Positions 31,647-43,358 of a stretch of 64,000 nt of DNA are shown in pieces (the first letter of the stretch is position 1; each line of letters begins with the position of its first letter). The stretch is from Bacteroidota bacterium. Its GTDB lineage: Bacteria > Bacteroidota > Bacteroidia > B-17B0 > Aurantibacillaceae. The translations under genes were made by a program, and so were the position numbers. The DNA is taken from assembly GCA_021323535.1 (NCBI GenBank), contig JAJONO010000051.1, positions 1-64,000 of the forward strand. Direction: 5' to 3'. The notes below the pieces were generated by a model, which was not told the DNA's origin, did no database searches, and was given only the letters and a program-made list of their open reading frames with translations.

Positions 31647-34600
31647 TTGGCTGCAAGTACAAAAATCCAAAAACGAGTTAATTTCTCGTCAAATAAATTT
31701 CCGATCGAATATCCGGATTTCTTAGATATTCAGGTAAAATCCTTCCAGGACTTTTTCCAGCTCGAAACAACACCTGAAAACCGTAAAAAAGAAGGTCTTT
31801 TCAAAGTGTTCGCCGAGAACTTCCCGATCTCTGACGCACGCAACAACTTCGTGCTCGAGTTCAAGGATTATTATATCGATCCGCCACGCTACGCCATTGA
31901 TGAGTGTATCGAGCGCGGTCTTACTTATTCTGTACCTTTAAAGGCCAAATTATACCTTTATTGTACAGACCCTGAACATGAAGATTTTGAACCGATTATG
32001 CAGGATGTATACCTCGGAACAATTCCTTACATGTCACCAAAAGGTTCGTTTATTATTAATGGTGCCGAGCGTGTAATTGTATCCCAGTTACATCGTTCAC
32101 CTGGTGTGTTCTTCGGCCAAAGCCGTCACGCCAATGGTACCAAACTATATAGCGCACGCGTTATTCCTTTCAAAGGTAGCTGGATCGAATTCGCTACCGA
32201 TATCAATAACGTGATGTACGCCTACATTGATCGTAAGAAAAAATTACCTGTTACTACCCTGCTCCGCGCTATCGGTTTCGAAAGCGATAAACAAATCCTC
32301 GAGATCTTCGGTCTCGCGGTCTTAAACGTGAAGTGGGACGCCGTCTTGCAGCGCGCGTTCTCAAAACATGGTTAGAAGATTTCGTAGATGAAGATACCGG
32401 AGAGGTAGTTTCTATCGAGCGTAACGAAGTTATCCTCGATCGTGAAACTGTTCTTGAAGATGCTCATATCGACCTCATCGCTGATGCAGGTGTGAAATCG
32501 ATCATCCTTCACAAACAGGACATCAACACAACTGACTTCGCTATTATTTACAACACCTTACAGAAAGATTCAACCAACTCTGAAAAAGAAGCGATTGAAT
32601 TTATTTACCGTTTGTTACGTAACGCTGAGCCACCGGATGAAGAAACTGCACGTGGTGTAATCGACAAACTATTTTTCTCTGACAAACGTTATGATTTAGG
32701 AGAAGTTGGTCGTTACCGTATCAACAAAAAATTAGGATTAAATATCCCTATGGATATTCGTGTTCTTACAAAAGAAGACATGATCCTGATCATTAAATAC
32801 CTCATCGAGCTTATTAACTCTAAGACCGATGTAGATGATATCGATCACTTATCAAACCGTCGTGTGCGTACAGTTGGAGAACAACTTTACTCTCAGTTCG
32901 GTGTTGGTTTAGCGCGTATGGCCCGTACTATCCGTGAACGTATGAACGTTCGCGATAACGAGGTGTTTACGCCAACCGATCTTATCAATGCTAAAACTTT
33001 ATCTTCTGTGATCAACTCGTTCTTCGGAACAAACCAGTTATCGCAGTTCATGGACCAAACGAATCCTCTTTCTGAAATTACTCACAAACGTCGTCTTTCG
33101 GCACTCGGGCCCGGAGGTCTTAGTCGTGAGCGTGCAGGTTTCGAGGTTCGTGACGTTCACTACACTCACTACGGCCGTCTCTGTACTATCGAAACACCAG
33201 AGGGTCCGAATATCGGTCTTATCTCTTCTCTTTGCGTTTACGCGAAAGTGAATAAATTAGGTTTCATCGAAACACCTTTCCGTACAGTAAACAACGGAAA
33301 AGTTGACGTTAACAAACCTATCACTTACTTAACTGCAGAAGAAGAAGATCAGAAGAACATTGCACAAACAAGCGCTGAACTGGATGAAAAAGGTAACTTC
33401 ATTACTAAAAAAGTTACTGCGCGTTACGAAGGTGATTTCCCTGTGTTAGAACCAGAGAAAATTCACTTAATGGACGTTGCTCCTAACCAGATCGCTTCTA
33501 TCGCGGCATCATTGATTCCGTTTCTTGAGCATGACGATGCTAACCGCGCGCTCATGGGATCAAACATGCAACGCCAGGCAGTTCCGTTAATGCGTCCGCA
33601 AGCGCCAATCGTTGGTACAGGTATCGAAGCACGTGTTGCTGAAGATAGCCGTGTATTGATTAACGCTGATGGCGAAGGAATTGTTGAGTACGTAGATGCC
33701 AATACAATTACGATCCGTTACAACCGCAGCGAAGAAGAGAAATTAATCTCTTTTGAAGGCGATGTAAAATCATACAAATTAACCAAGTTCCAGAAAACCA
33801 ATCAGAGTACCTGTATGAACTTAAAACCTATCGTTAAGAAAGGTGATAAAGTTTCAAGAGGACAAGTACTTTGCGAAGGTTATGCTACACAGGATGGTGA
33901 GCTGGCATTAGGACGTAACTTAAAAGTAGCGTTCATGCCTTGGAAAGGTTACAACTTTGAGGATGCTATCGTTATCAGCGAGAAAATCGTTCGTGATGAT
34001 ATCTTCACCTCAATTCATATCGATGAGTACACTCTTGAAGTTCGCGATACAAAACGCGGTATGGAAGAATTAACTCCGGATATTCCTAACGTAAGTGAAG
34101 ATGCTACGAAAGACCTTGATGAAAAAGGTATTATCCGTATCGGAGCTGAAGTTAAAGAAGGAGATATCCTTATCGGTAAAATCACTCCTAAAGGGGAAAC
34201 AGATCCTTCACCTGAAGAAAAATTATTACGTGCCATCTTTGGTGACAAAGCCGGTGATGTGAAAGATGCTTCTTTACGTGTGCCTCCTTCTCTCAAAGGT
34301 GTGATCGTTGATAAAAAATTATTCTCACGCGCAGTAAAAGATAAAAAACAAAAAGCGGAAGAAAAACCATTGATCGAAAAATTAGATAGCGATCACGAGA
34401 AGAATGTTTACAACCTCAAATTAAAACTGGTTGACAAATTATTCGTTCTTGTAAATGGCCGTACTTCGCAAGGTGTTGGAAATATCTTAGGTGAAGAAGT
34501 AATTCCTCGCGGAACCAAATTCACTCAGAAATTACTTGAGCGTGTTGATTTCTCTGAAGTAAATCCTAGTAACTGGACAACTGATAAAGATAAAAATGAA

Positions 34601-35434
34601 CAAGTAGAGCGTTTGCTCCACAACTTCATGATTCAGTTCAACGATTACTTAGGAAAATACAAACGCGAGAAATTCCAGATCACTGTGGGTGACGAACTAC
34701 CAACTGGTATTGTTCAGTTAGCTAAAGTTTACATTGCACAAAAACGTAAATTAAAAGTAGGTGATAAAATGGCTGGTCGCCACGGTAACAAAGGTATCGT
34801 TGCGCGTATCGTAAAAGAAGAAGATATGCCATTCCTGGAAGACGGAACTCCTGTGGATATTGTTTTAAATCCACTTGGTGTACCTTCACGTATGAACTTA
34901 GGTCAGATCTACGAAACCGTATTAGCATGGGCTGGTGAAAAATTAGGAATGAAATTCTCTACTCCTATTTTTGATGGTGCTACAGTTGATCAAATCGACG
35001 AGTACACTAAGAAAGCCGGTGTTCCACAATTCGGACGTACATACTTATTTGATGGCGGAACAGGTGAGCGTTTCGATCAGCCTGCAACTGTGGGTATCAT
35101 TTACATGCTGAAATTAGGTCACATGGTAGATGATAAAATGCACGCACGTTCAATCGGACCTTACTCATTAATTACGCAACAGCCTCTCGGTGGTAAAGCA
35201 CAGTTTGGTGGTCAGCGTTTTGGTGAGATGGAAGTTTGGGCGCTTGAAGCATATGGCGCTGCTAATGTGTTACAGGAATTATTAACTGTTAAATCCGATG
35301 ACGTAATGGGTCGTGCGAAAGCTTACGAATCTATCGTTAAAGGAGAAAACATTCCAACTCCGGGTATCCCTGAATCATTCAACGTATTGTTGCATGAGTT
35401 AAGAGGTCTCGCGCTGGATATTACAATGGATTAA
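31647..35434 (+). CDS. rpoB: RNA polymerase beta subunit gene, with an internal deletion/frameshift
   Basis: Beta subunit of RNA polymerase. The N-terminal part reads from TTG 31647 ([15 protein letters not shown]; Bacteroidota RpoB begins this way) to about 32318 (EIFGLA). Coding then resumes in another frame as [18 protein letters not shown] from about 32318 and runs intact to 35434. Family comparison suggests about nine residues (near 25 bases) missing at the junction, which lies in a CGGTCT-CG-CGGTCT direct repeat (32309-32322). Downstream motifs are normal: [20 protein letters not shown], the rifampicin-region [24 protein letters not shown] and [18 protein letters not shown]. As this gene is essential and normally single-copy, an error in the sequence is the likeliest cause. 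The TTG start is unusual for such a highly expressed gene. Confidence 0.93.
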
Positions 35435-35440
35435 TGTTAT

Positions 35441-35484
35441 GTCAGTTTGAGTGTGTCGTTCTCGACTACGCTCGAACTGACACT
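35441..35484. repeat. Inverted repeat in the rpoB-rpoC spacer
   Basis: GTCAGTTTGAG (35441-35451) and CTCGAACTGAC (35471-35481) form a hairpin. The 24 bases 35458-35481 are the exact reverse complement of 40780-40803. No T-run follows. Confidence 0.7.
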
Positions 35485-35543
35485 ACTTCTCTGTAACAAA
35501 AGGAACTAATAAAAATTAAAAACGAAAAACCACACAATATAAC

Positions 35544-38500
35544 ATGGCGTTAAGAAGAGATAATAAGCAAAAATCAAATTTCTCGAAGATCACCATCAGC
35601 TTAGCTTCGCCGGAGACAATCCTGCGTCGTTCAAGCGGAGAGGTTTTAAAACCTGAAACCATCAACTACCGTACTTACAAACCTGAAAGAGATGGTTTGT
35701 TCTGCGAACGTATTTTCGGTCCTGTTAAGGATTACGAATGTCATTGCGGTAAATACAAACGTATCCGTTACAAAGGAATCGTTTGCGACCGTTGTGGTGT
35801 TGAAGTAACTGAGAAAAAAGTTCGCCGCGAGCGCATGGGTCACATCAACTTAGTTGTGCCTGTAGCTCACATCTGGTATTTCCGTTCGTTACCAAATAAA
35901 ATTGGTTACTTACTTGGTTTACCAACCAAAAAATTAGATATGATCATTTACTACGAGCGCTATGTTGTTATCAACGCCGGTGCCGCAGCAGAAAACGGAA
36001 CATCATATCTTGATTTCTTAACTGAAGAAGAATATTTAAATATCGTTGACACATTACCGAAAGAAAACGGAATGTTAGATGATAATGATCCTAACAAATT
36101 CATCGCTAAAATGGGCGCTGAAGCTGTTCAGGAATTATTATCACGCTTAAACTTAGATGAATTATCTTACGATCTTCGTCACAAAGCAAGCAACGAAACT
36201 TCACAGCAACGTAAAAATGAAGCGTTAAAACGCCTTCAGGTTATTGAGGCTTTCCGCCAGGCTAACCAGAACGTTGATAACAAACCTGAATGGATGATCG
36301 TGAAAGTTGTTCCGGTTATTCCACCTGAGTTACGTCCTTTAGTTCCACTCGATGGCGGACGTTTCGCAACTTCAGATTTAAATGACTTATACCGTCGCGT
36401 AATTATCCGTAACAACCGTCTCAAGCGTTTAATTGAGATCAAAGCTCCGGATGTGATCTTACGTAACGAAAAACGTATGTTGCAGGAATCGGTTGACTCG
36501 TTATTCGATAACTCACGTAAATCGAATGCAGTTAAAACTGACAGCAACCGCGCATTAAAATCTTTATCTGATTCATTAAAAGGTAAACAAGGACGTTTCC
36601 GTCAGAACTTATTAGGGAAACGTGTTGACTACTCAGCCCGTTCAGTAATTGTTGTTGGACCTGAATTAAAATTACACGAGTGCGGTCTTCCGAAAGAAAT
36701 GGCAGCTGAATTATTCAAGCCATTTATCATTCGTAAAATGATCGAGCGTGGTATTGTGAAAACAGTTAAATCTGCAAAGAAAATTGTTGACCGCAAAGAA
36801 CCAATCGTATGGGATATTTTAGAGAATGCGTTAAAAGGACATCCGGTTCTTCTTAACCGTGCCCCTACACTCCACAGGTTAGGTATCCAGGCTTTCCAAC
36901 CAAAATTAATTGAAGGAAAAGCGATCCAGCTTCACCCACTCGTTTGTACGGCGTTTAACGCTGACTTCGACGGTGATCAAATGGCGGTGCACGTTCCATT
37001 AGGACATGCCGCTATTCTCGAAGCTCAGATCTTAATGCTTGCTTCACACAACATTCTTAACCCAAGTAATGGTGCGCCGGTTGCGGTTCCATCACAAGAC
37101 ATGGTGTTAGGTTTATATTACTTAACCAAAGCGAAAAGAAACTTACCTAACGATAAAGTTAAGGGTGAAGGAAAAATTTTCTATAGCGCAGAAGAAGTTG
37201 TGATTGCGGTAAACGAAAAAAGCGTTGACCTGCATGCAATGGTAAAAATCAAAATTACAAATGCACTTGAAGGAGATAAGTTAGTTACAAAAGTAATTGA
37301 AACAACTGCTGGGCGCGTGTTATTCAACATGGTGGTTCCTCATGAAGTTGGATTCATTAATGAACTGTTAACTAAAAAATCTCTTCGTGATATCATCGGA
37401 ATGGTTGTTAAGAAAACCGGTATGGCTGCAACTGCCAAATTCCTTGATGACATTAAAGAATTGGGATTCCGCACGGCATTCAAAGGTGGTCTTTCATTTA
37501 ACTTAGGAGATATTCAAACTCCTGATGAGAAATTAAAAATCATCGCAGAAGCACAAGAACAGGTTGATGAAGTATTGAGTAACTATAACATGGGATTCAT
37601 TACCAACAACGAACGTTACAACCAGATCATTGACATCTGGACGCACACCAACTCTAAGGTAACTAAAAAGGTGTTGGATAAATTAAGCAGCGACCGTCAG
37701 GGATTCAATCCTGTGTACATGATGCTTGATTCAGGTGCGCGTGGATCTAAAGAACAGATTAAACAGCTCAGCGGTATGCGCGGTCTGATGGCTAAGCCTC
37801 AGAAAGCTGGTGATACAACGGCTTCCATTATCGAGAACCCGGTATTATCAAATTTCCGTGAAGGTCTTTCCATCTTAGAATACTTTATTTCAACCCACGG
37901 TGCCCGTAAAGGTCTTGCCGATACGGCTCTTAAAACGGCTGATGCCGGTTACCTTACACGTCGTCTCGTTGACGTTGCTCAAGACGTTATCATCAACGAA
38001 CACGATTGCGGAACACTTCGTGGATTAAGCATGACTGCTCTTAAAAACAACGATGATGTAGTTGAAGCATTATACGACCGTATTTTAGGCCGTACAACTG
38101 TTGCCGATGTTTACCATCCAACAACAGGAGAACTCATCATTGGAAGCAGTGAAGTGATCAATGAAGATATCGCATCATTAATTGACAAATCGCCAATTGA
38201 AGTAGTTGAGATCCGCTCGGTATTAACCTGCGAATCGCGCTCTGGTGTTTGCGCTAAATGTTACGGACGTAACTTATCAAATGGCCGTCTTGTACAATTG
38301 GGTGAAGCTGTAGGTGTAATTGCCGCACAGTCTATCGGTGAACCAGGAACACAGTTAACGCTTCGTACATTCCACGTGGGTGGTACAGCTTCTAACGTTG
38401 CTGCATCATCAAGCTTAATTGCTAAATACGATGGTATTGTTGAAATTGATGAATTACGTACTGTTGAGCGTGCAAACGCTGAAGGTAAAAAAACCAACAT

Positions 38501-39839
38501 CGTAATTGGCCGTTCAACTGAAATGCGTATTGTTGACTCTAACACAGGAATCACTTTAACAACAGGTAACATTCCTTACGGTTCTAACTTATATATTAAG
38601 CCGGGAGCGAAAGTGAAAAAAGGTGATATGATCTGTGATTGGGATCCATACAACGCGGTTATCGTTTCAGAATTTGGTGGTAACGTAGAATACGAACACA
38701 TTAAAGAAAATATCACTTTCCGTGAAGAATCTGATGAACAAACAGGTTTCCGCGAAAAAGTAATTATCGAAAGTAAAGACAAAACCATGTCGCCACTCAT
38801 CAGGATCGTTGACAAAAAAGGTGAAGCTTTAAAAACATATAACATTCCGGTAAGCGCTCACATCGTTGTGAACGAAAACGCTAAGATCGAACCAGGACAA
38901 ATTCTCGTTAAGATCCCTCGCGTTACTGGTAAGACAGGTGACATCACCGGTGGTCTTCCTCGTGTAACTGAGTTGTTCGAGGCACGTAATCCAAGTAACC
39001 CTGCTGTGGTTTCTGAGATCGACGGAATTGTAAGTTTCGGTAAAATCAAACGTGGTAACCGCGAGGTAGTTGTTGAAGCAAAAACAGGAGAGCAACGCCG
39101 TTACTTAGTTAACTTAAGCAAACACATCCTTGTTCAGGAAAATGATTTCGTAAAAGCAGGTGAGCCGTTATCTGATGGCGCAACCAGCCCTGGCGATATC
39201 TTATCTATCAAAGGCCCTACTGCCGTTCAGGAATATTTAGTGAACGAGATCCAGGAGGTTTACCGTTTACAAGGTCAGAAATTAAATGATAAACACTTTG
39301 AAACTATTGTGCGTCAGATGATGCGTAAAGTTGAGATCGTTGATCCGGGCGACACTATGTTCCTTGAACAACAACTCATTAACAAAGTTGATTTCATGAC
39401 TCAGAACGACGCGATCTACGGTCAGAAAGTTGTGACTGATCCGGGCGACAGTGAAGAACTGAAACGCGGACAAATCATTACTTCACGTAAATTACGCGAC
39501 GAGAACTCTGTGTTAAAACGTAAGGATAAGAAACCGGTTGATGCACGCGACGCAGTTCCTGCAACAGCTAATCCTATCTTACAAGGTATCACACGTGCTT
39601 CATTACAAACCAACAGCTGGATCTCGGCTGCATCGTTCCAGGAAACTACAAAAGTACTGAACGAAGCTGCGGTGAACGGAAAAGTGGATGGACTCTTAGG
39701 ATTAAAAGAAAACGTAATTGTTGGACATTTAATTCCTGCAGGTACAGGTTTACGTCAGTACGAAAAACTTGTAGTTGGAAGCAAAGAAGAGTACGAGCGC
39801 TTAATGGCTTCGAAAGAAGAAGTTGAGGAAGAAGCTTAA
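35544..39839 (+). CDS. rpoC: RNA polymerase beta' subunit
   Basis: 1431 residues, full length, uninterrupted. Contains the N-terminal zinc site (CHCGKYKR ... [20 protein letters not shown]), the catalytic metal loop [15 protein letters not shown] with three Asp, the bridge/trigger region ([19 protein letters not shown]), the second zinc-ribbon ([16 protein letters not shown]) and [14 protein letters not shown]. It follows rpoB by 109 bases containing an inverted repeat and is ended by a strong terminator. Codon use is biased to CGT, GTT and TTA, as in the rest of this highly expressed block. Confidence 0.98.
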   Translation: MALRRDNKQKSNFSKITISLASPETILRRSSGEVLKPETINYRTYKPERDGLFCERIFGPVKDYECHCGKYKRIRYKGIVCDRCGVEVTEKKVRRERMGHINLVVPVAHIWYFRSLPNKIGYLLGLPTKKLDMIIYYERYVVINAGAAAENGTSYLDFLTEEEYLNIVDTLPKENGMLDDNDPNKFIAKMGAEAVQELLSRLNLDELSYDLRHKASNETSQQRKNEALKRLQVIEAFRQANQNVDNKPEWMIVKVVPVIPPELRPLVPLDGGRFATSDLNDLYRRVIIRNNRLKRLIEIKAPDVILRNEKRMLQESVDSLFDNSRKSNAVKTDSNRALKSLSDSLKGKQGRFRQNLLGKRVDYSARSVIVVGPELKLHECGLPKEMAAELFKPFIIRKMIERGIVKTVKSAKKIVDRKEPIVWDILENALKGHPVLLNRAPTLHRLGIQAFQPKLIEGKAIQLHPLVCTAFNADFDGDQMAVHVPLGHAAILEAQILMLASHNILNPSNGAPVAVPSQDMVLGLYYLTKAKRNLPNDKVKGEGKIFYSAEEVVIAVNEKSVDLHAMVKIKITNALEGDKLVTKVIETTAGRVLFNMVVPHEVGFINELLTKKSLRDIIGMVVKKTGMAATAKFLDDIKELGFRTAFKGGLSFNLGDIQTPDEKLKIIAEAQEQVDEVLSNYNMGFITNNERYNQIIDIWTHTNSKVTKKVLDKLSSDRQGFNPVYMMLDSGARGSKEQIKQLSGMRGLMAKPQKAGDTTASIIENPVLSNFREGLSILEYFISTHGARKGLADTALKTADAGYLTRRLVDVAQDVIINEHDCGTLRGLSMTALKNNDDVVEALYDRILGRTTVADVYHPTTGELIIGSSEVINEDIASLIDKSPIEVVEIRSVLTCESRSGVCAKCYGRNLSNGRLVQLGEAVGVIAAQSIGEPGTQLTLRTFHVGGTASNVAASSSLIAKYDGIVEIDELRTVERANAEGKKTNIVIGRSTEMRIVDSNTGITLTTGNIPYGSNLYIKPGAKVKKGDMICDWDPYNAVIVSEFGGNVEYEHIKENITFREESDEQTGFREKVIIESKDKTMSPLIRIVDKKGEALKTYNIPVSAHIVVNENAKIEPGQILVKIPRVTGKTGDITGGLPRVTELFEARNPSNPAVVSEIDGIVSFGKIKRGNREVVVEAKTGEQRRYLVNLSKHILVQENDFVKAGEPLSDGATSPGDILSIKGPTAVQEYLVNEIQEVYRLQGQKLNDKHFETIVRQMMRKVEIVDPGDTMFLEQQLINKVDFMTQNDAIYGQKVVTDPGDSEELKRGQIITSRKLRDENSVLKRKDKKPVDARDAVPATANPILQGITRASLQTNSWISAASFQETTKVLNEAAVNGKVDGLLGLKENVIVGHLIPAGTGLRQYEKLVVGSKEEYERLMASKEEVEEEA

Positions 39840-39896
39840 ACAGTTATTAATGTTGAGTTCTTAGTTTTTAATAAGAACATTCTATAAAATTAAAAG

Positions 39897-39923
39897 CCCT
39901 CGGAGAGATCCGGGGGTTTTTTG
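39897..39923 (+). terminator. Intrinsic terminator after rpoC
   Basis: CCCTCGGA (39897-39904) pairs with TCCGGGGG (39909-39916) around GAGA, one mismatch/wobble, followed by six T. It ends the rplK-rpoC transcription block. Confidence 0.88.
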
Positions 39924-39940
39924 TTTCTTAACGGCAATGG

Positions 39941-40092
39941 CCGCAACCGGCTTCGCAAAGAAAGCGCAAAGGTTGCTAAGCTGTGTGTAAAAATGGTTTG
40001 GGAAACAAAACTGTACAAAGTCTTTAATATTTTTTTGTACATCTGCCTTGGAAACTTTGCGTAAAACCTTGCGGGACTTTGCGAGAAACCTG
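39941..40092. repeat. Dispersed GCAAAG/CTTTGCG-type repeat
   Basis: Non-coding stretch with TTCGCAAAGAAAGCGCAAAGG (split words) on the left and AACTTTGCGTAAAACC, TTGCGGGACTTTGCGAGAAACC on the right, facing each other. The same words appear around 51202-51290. Typical of repeats scattered between genes in this genome. Confidence 0.5.
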
Positions 40093-40126
40093 CTAAATTA
40101 GATTTAATTAATTTAAGACATATCTC

Positions 40127-40750
40127 ATGAAATATAAATTTTCTTTCCTGACAATGCTTGTTTTAAGCTGTTTTAACGCCTTATCTCAAAAAACAAGTAG
40201 CAATGAGCCAAAGGCTTCGTTTGAGCTCACCATAAACGGAAAAAAGTACGAACTGTCAGAAAATGAACCACTGAAGTTAGACACTACGTTTTCGAAACCG
40301 ACCATCAGTATTAAAATGGCGGATTACAAGAAGTTTGATAATTCAGGCATCTCTTTTCAATATCCCAAACACATGTCTTACCAGTTCGAGCAGGATTACG
40401 GTTACAAACTCTGGACCTTTAACGGTAACGATCTTGTAGTAATGCTATTTGAAATAGAAGCAAAAACAACACTGGAATCATTGACAGAAGAACTCGTTAA
40501 AAAATTCGGGAAACAAAATTGTACTGTAACGGGTTTTCAGAGAGAACTAGGCCATAAAAAATGCGCCGGAAATAAAATTACTGTAACGCTTATTGGAGAA
40601 AAACTCACCATTGATTGTTATGAAGTAAAGCTGGATGATTTTAAATCGCGATTCATTTATTTTCAGAACACCTTAAAAGACGGCGCCATTCAGAAAGAAA
40701 GCACGGATGGACTGAACACGATTAATTCGACAATAAAGTTTAAGGGGTGA
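40127..40750 (+). CDS. Exported protein of unknown function
   Basis: 207 residues with a signal peptide (MKYKFSFLTMLVLSCFNALSQ). The mature part starts with a short beta-rich module (FELTINGKKYELSENEPLKL) and later has TVTGFQRELGHKKCAGNKIT with two of its three cysteines. No catalytic motif. First of five consecutive unrecognised genes. It is isolated from them by the repeat at 40780, so it may have its own transcript. Confidence 0.65.
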   Translation: MKYKFSFLTMLVLSCFNALSQKTSSNEPKASFELTINGKKYELSENEPLKLDTTFSKPTISIKMADYKKFDNSGISFQYPKHMSYQFEQDYGYKLWTFNGNDLVVMLFEIEAKTTLESLTEELVKKFGKQNCTVTGFQRELGHKKCAGNKITVTLIGEKLTIDCYEVKLDDFKSRFIYFQNTLKDGAIQKESTDGLNTINSTIKFKG

Positions 40751-40779
40751 TTTTTCAAGAACTATCTTCAGGAAAACGA

Positions 40780-40803
40780 GTCAGTTCGAGCGTAGTCGAG
40801 AAC
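40780..40803. repeat. 24-bp repeat identical to one in the rpoB-rpoC spacer
   Basis: Begins GTCAGTTCGAGCGTAGTCGA. Exact reverse complement of 35458-35481, and related to the GTCACGCTGAGCGCAGTCGA copies near 13.4 and 15.1 kb. Confidence 0.75.
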
Positions 40804-40864
40804 AAACAATCTTTTCAGGCATTTAAAAAGTATCTTATTTTTATTTTCTGATTATAGATATAAA

Positions 40865-41545
40865 ATGCGTTTTTTTAACTTTATACTTCTCTTTGCATTT
40901 TTCCCTGCATTTAGTTTTAGTCAACAGGACACAAGTCAGTTTTTCATTTCAGTAGGAAAATTCAAATGTAAGCCTAATTATGTCCGCCAAGACGTGGATA
41001 CTAATTCCCGGATAAAACCAACCTCAAATACTTTTCTCGAATTTGACGAAAAAACAAAAACATATAAAGAAGTTAAAGAAAAAGGAAATGTTTGGTTCTC
41101 TGTTCTTTCTACATTGATTCCTACAGGTCAAAACACCGAAGGGAAAATTTATTTCCCGGAGCGACTTGATAGTTCTCTTTACATTTTACCAGATGGGTCT
41201 AAATTGTTCAAGGTTAAAAAGAACAACTATCGTTCTTACCTTAATATTCATGATAGCATTTATTATTCCGATGTGAATCATATTTTGAAAAGTGAATTGA
41301 AAATTCTTAATAAGAATAAAACGCAAAGAATAAAAGAGTTTTCTTTCCAGATTTTATTTAAGGATGGTAGCACATATTCAGCCACTTTTAAAAACGCAAA
41401 AATACATCTGAATAAGAAAACCATTTCAAAAATTAGTGATGGAAATAATGTGCTCTATATTGGTGTATTTGGTATTGAGATTTACAACAAAGAATATCCC
41501 TTGCATATATCTGGTGAAGGTTTCGGATGGAAAGTAAAGAAATAA
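40865..41545 (+). CDS. Exported protein of unknown function
   Basis: 226 residues with a clear signal peptide (MRFFNFILLFAFFPAFSFSQ). The rest is Lys/Asn-rich and mostly beta by pattern, with KTKTYKEVKEKGNVWFSVLS and FKDGSTYSATFKNAKIHLNK. No motif or family recognised. 19 bases before the next gene on the same strand. Confidence 0.62.
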   Translation: MRFFNFILLFAFFPAFSFSQQDTSQFFISVGKFKCKPNYVRQDVDTNSRIKPTSNTFLEFDEKTKTYKEVKEKGNVWFSVLSTLIPTGQNTEGKIYFPERLDSSLYILPDGSKLFKVKKNNYRSYLNIHDSIYYSDVNHILKSELKILNKNKTQRIKEFSFQILFKDGSTYSATFKNAKIHLNKKTISKISDGNNVLYIGVFGIEIYNKEYPLHISGEGFGWKVKK

Positions 41546-41564
41546 CCATTATCTTGTGTAGACA

Positions 41565-41978
41565 ATGGCCATCTCCTCCAAAGGCAAACGCAAAATCATA
41601 GTCAATTCCAAAACCTGGTATTGGTGGGTGTTTTGGGAAATGGATCAAACCGAATTTGATGGCATACAAATAAAAGTTATTCCCGAAAATCAATCTACGT
41701 TTATTAAATATGGAATGCAACAGCAAAACGAAAAACGTTTTGTAGCAATAGCTTTAAAAAATTACAGTTCGGGTGTGCAGGTGCATTGTCCGAAATTTGA
41801 AAATGAAGATGGAAACATCACTCCAAATGGTGTCCGCGAATTAATTGAATGGTGTTGTGCGGTTCCTGATGAAAATAATATTCGTGTCGCGAGATATGCT
41901 CAGAATAACAAGAAGGGAATTTTGAAAGGGAAAGAAGCCAGGGATTTGTTATCTGAGATTGTAAAAAAGCTATCTTAA
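41565..41978 (+). CDS. Small cytoplasmic protein of unknown function
   Basis: 137 residues with no signal peptide, unlike its neighbours. The start MAISSKGKRKIIVNSKTWYWWVFWE is basic then aromatic, with a run WYWWVFW. Cysteines appear in VHCPKF and EWCCAVPD. The charged C-terminus NKKGILKGKEARDLLSEIVK looks helical. No family recognised. Lies between two exported-protein genes (19 and 16 bases), so it is probably co-transcribed with them and may serve as a cytoplasmic partner. Confidence 0.6.
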   Translation: MAISSKGKRKIIVNSKTWYWWVFWEMDQTEFDGIQIKVIPENQSTFIKYGMQQQNEKRFVAIALKNYSSGVQVHCPKFENEDGNITPNGVRELIEWCCAVPDENNIRVARYAQNNKKGILKGKEARDLLSEIVKKLS

Positions 41979-41994
41979 TTTCTTATCTTAGAAT

Positions 41995-42573
41995 ATGCTT
42001 CGCTCCGCCATATTCATTTTTATTTTTCTCTTTACGGCAAATCTCTTCTCCCAAAATCCCGAACCCGATTTCTCATGGAATGACACAACTTACCATCTGG
42101 TAAGTTTAAAAGAAAACCCGGAAAGCAAAAAGATCATACAGGTGAACATTGGCGAAAAAGCAATTATTTATCTCGACAAAGATCTTGCAAGAAAAATGAC
42201 ACTCCGTGATATGAACGATTACAATAAGAAGAGACGTTCAGCGATTCTGAAAGAAATAGATTCCAGATCAAAAAAGAAAGATACCATTGTGATGAGTCAG
42301 TACCTTGACAACTTTGAATACATTATTTCTGATCTTCTCAAAGAAGGAAATGCAAAAGTGTATTATAAAAAGCACAAGTCCTTCGTTACTTCCATTTCTC
42401 ACCGTCTCGAAAAATATGGCCTATACGCTCACCGCTTTATTTACCTGCCCGACCGGCGTCCCTTCTTTTCAGAAATGGAAGTTTCGGGGATCCTTGAACC
42501 TGGTAAACATTTCTCGGACCCAAAAGAACTCACAAAGCCCGGTGAAAAACTTGCTGATCTTAACAATGAATAA
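41995..42573 (+). CDS. Exported protein of unknown function
   Basis: 192 residues. Signal peptide MLRSAIFIFIFLFTANLFSQ. Res 85-110 are strongly basic (KKRRSAILKEIDSRSKKK). C-terminal region includes LYAHRFIYLPDRRPFFSEM and ends in PGEKLADLNNE. No family recognised. Follows the previous gene by 16 bases. Confidence 0.62.
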   Translation: MLRSAIFIFIFLFTANLFSQNPEPDFSWNDTTYHLVSLKENPESKKIIQVNIGEKAIIYLDKDLARKMTLRDMNDYNKKRRSAILKEIDSRSKKKDTIVMSQYLDNFEYIISDLLKEGNAKVYYKKHKSFVTSISHRLEKYGLYAHRFIYLPDRRPFFSEMEVSGILEPGKHFSDPKELTKPGEKLADLNNE

Positions 42574-42615
42574 ATTTGTAAGGCATTGATGAATTTTTGT
42601 AACTTGTACTTAATA

Positions 42616-43323
42616 ATGAAGCATACATTTTATATTTCTTTTCTTGTATTAGCAATCACTTTTCTCTCCTGCAAAAAAAATGACAAGAAAGAATATCAGA
42701 CTACTTTTAGTCCGCCTGCTACTCATACACCTGAAAAAATACAAACCCTTAATGAAAATAACGGAAACGTTCGTGTTTATAAAGTCACATTAACCAAGTA
42801 TGAAAAACTCAGCAGCTCATCTGTGGAAACATCTACCGTTCTGAGTGTTTATAATTGTACGTCCACTATTCTCGGAGACACTTTAATTCAGGGCAACATT
42901 CCCGGAAAAAGATATTATTATGATTTCGGTGGCTTTTATTATCCAATCAGGGCCTACTCCTTTTACAAAGACAGTTTATGGCAATTTGTTCCTTACAAAA
43001 TCAATGATATCCTTACACCTATAGCTATTAAAATGCCACAGGACACAACAGGTAAGCAATGGATCTTTAAGCCTGCAGGCAAAACTAATAACGACCAATA
43101 CAAGACTGTGAAGTATACATTTGACTCAAATTCCGCTATGTACGGCTATCAGGTTTCAAGAACAGATGGTGCCTCCACAAGCAACCCTTACCTTTATAGT
43201 TCCCACTTCGTTACAAAAAAGGGAATTCCTTCATACGATTATAATTTCCAGTTTATAGATTTATCTACCGGTGGATACGTACTTCATCAATACGCAGTTT
43301 ATACAACCTGGTCCAATTTTTAA
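42616..43323 (+). CDS. Lipoprotein of unknown function
   Basis: The open frame begins at 42586, but the Met at 42616 gives a proper lipoprotein signal peptide (MKHTFYISFLVLAITFLSCKK, lipobox FLSC). About 236 residues. The mature part is Thr/Tyr-rich and beta-like (NVRVYKVTLTKYEKL, VLSVYNCTSTILG). No catalytic motif. Last in the series of five unrecognised genes. Convergent with the LytTR regulator gene. Confidence 0.65.
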   Translation: MKHTFYISFLVLAITFLSCKKNDKKEYQTTFSPPATHTPEKIQTLNENNGNVRVYKVTLTKYEKLSSSSVETSTVLSVYNCTSTILGDTLIQGNIPGKRYYYDFGGFYYPIRAYSFYKDSLWQFVPYKINDILTPIAIKMPQDTTGKQWIFKPAGKTNNDQYKTVKYTFDSNSAMYGYQVSRTDGASTSNPYLYSSHFVTKKGIPSYDYNFQFIDLSTGGYVLHQYAVYTTWSNF

Positions 43324-43358
43324 TTTCTCGTAATATAGAAAATGGTCATCGTTTGTAA

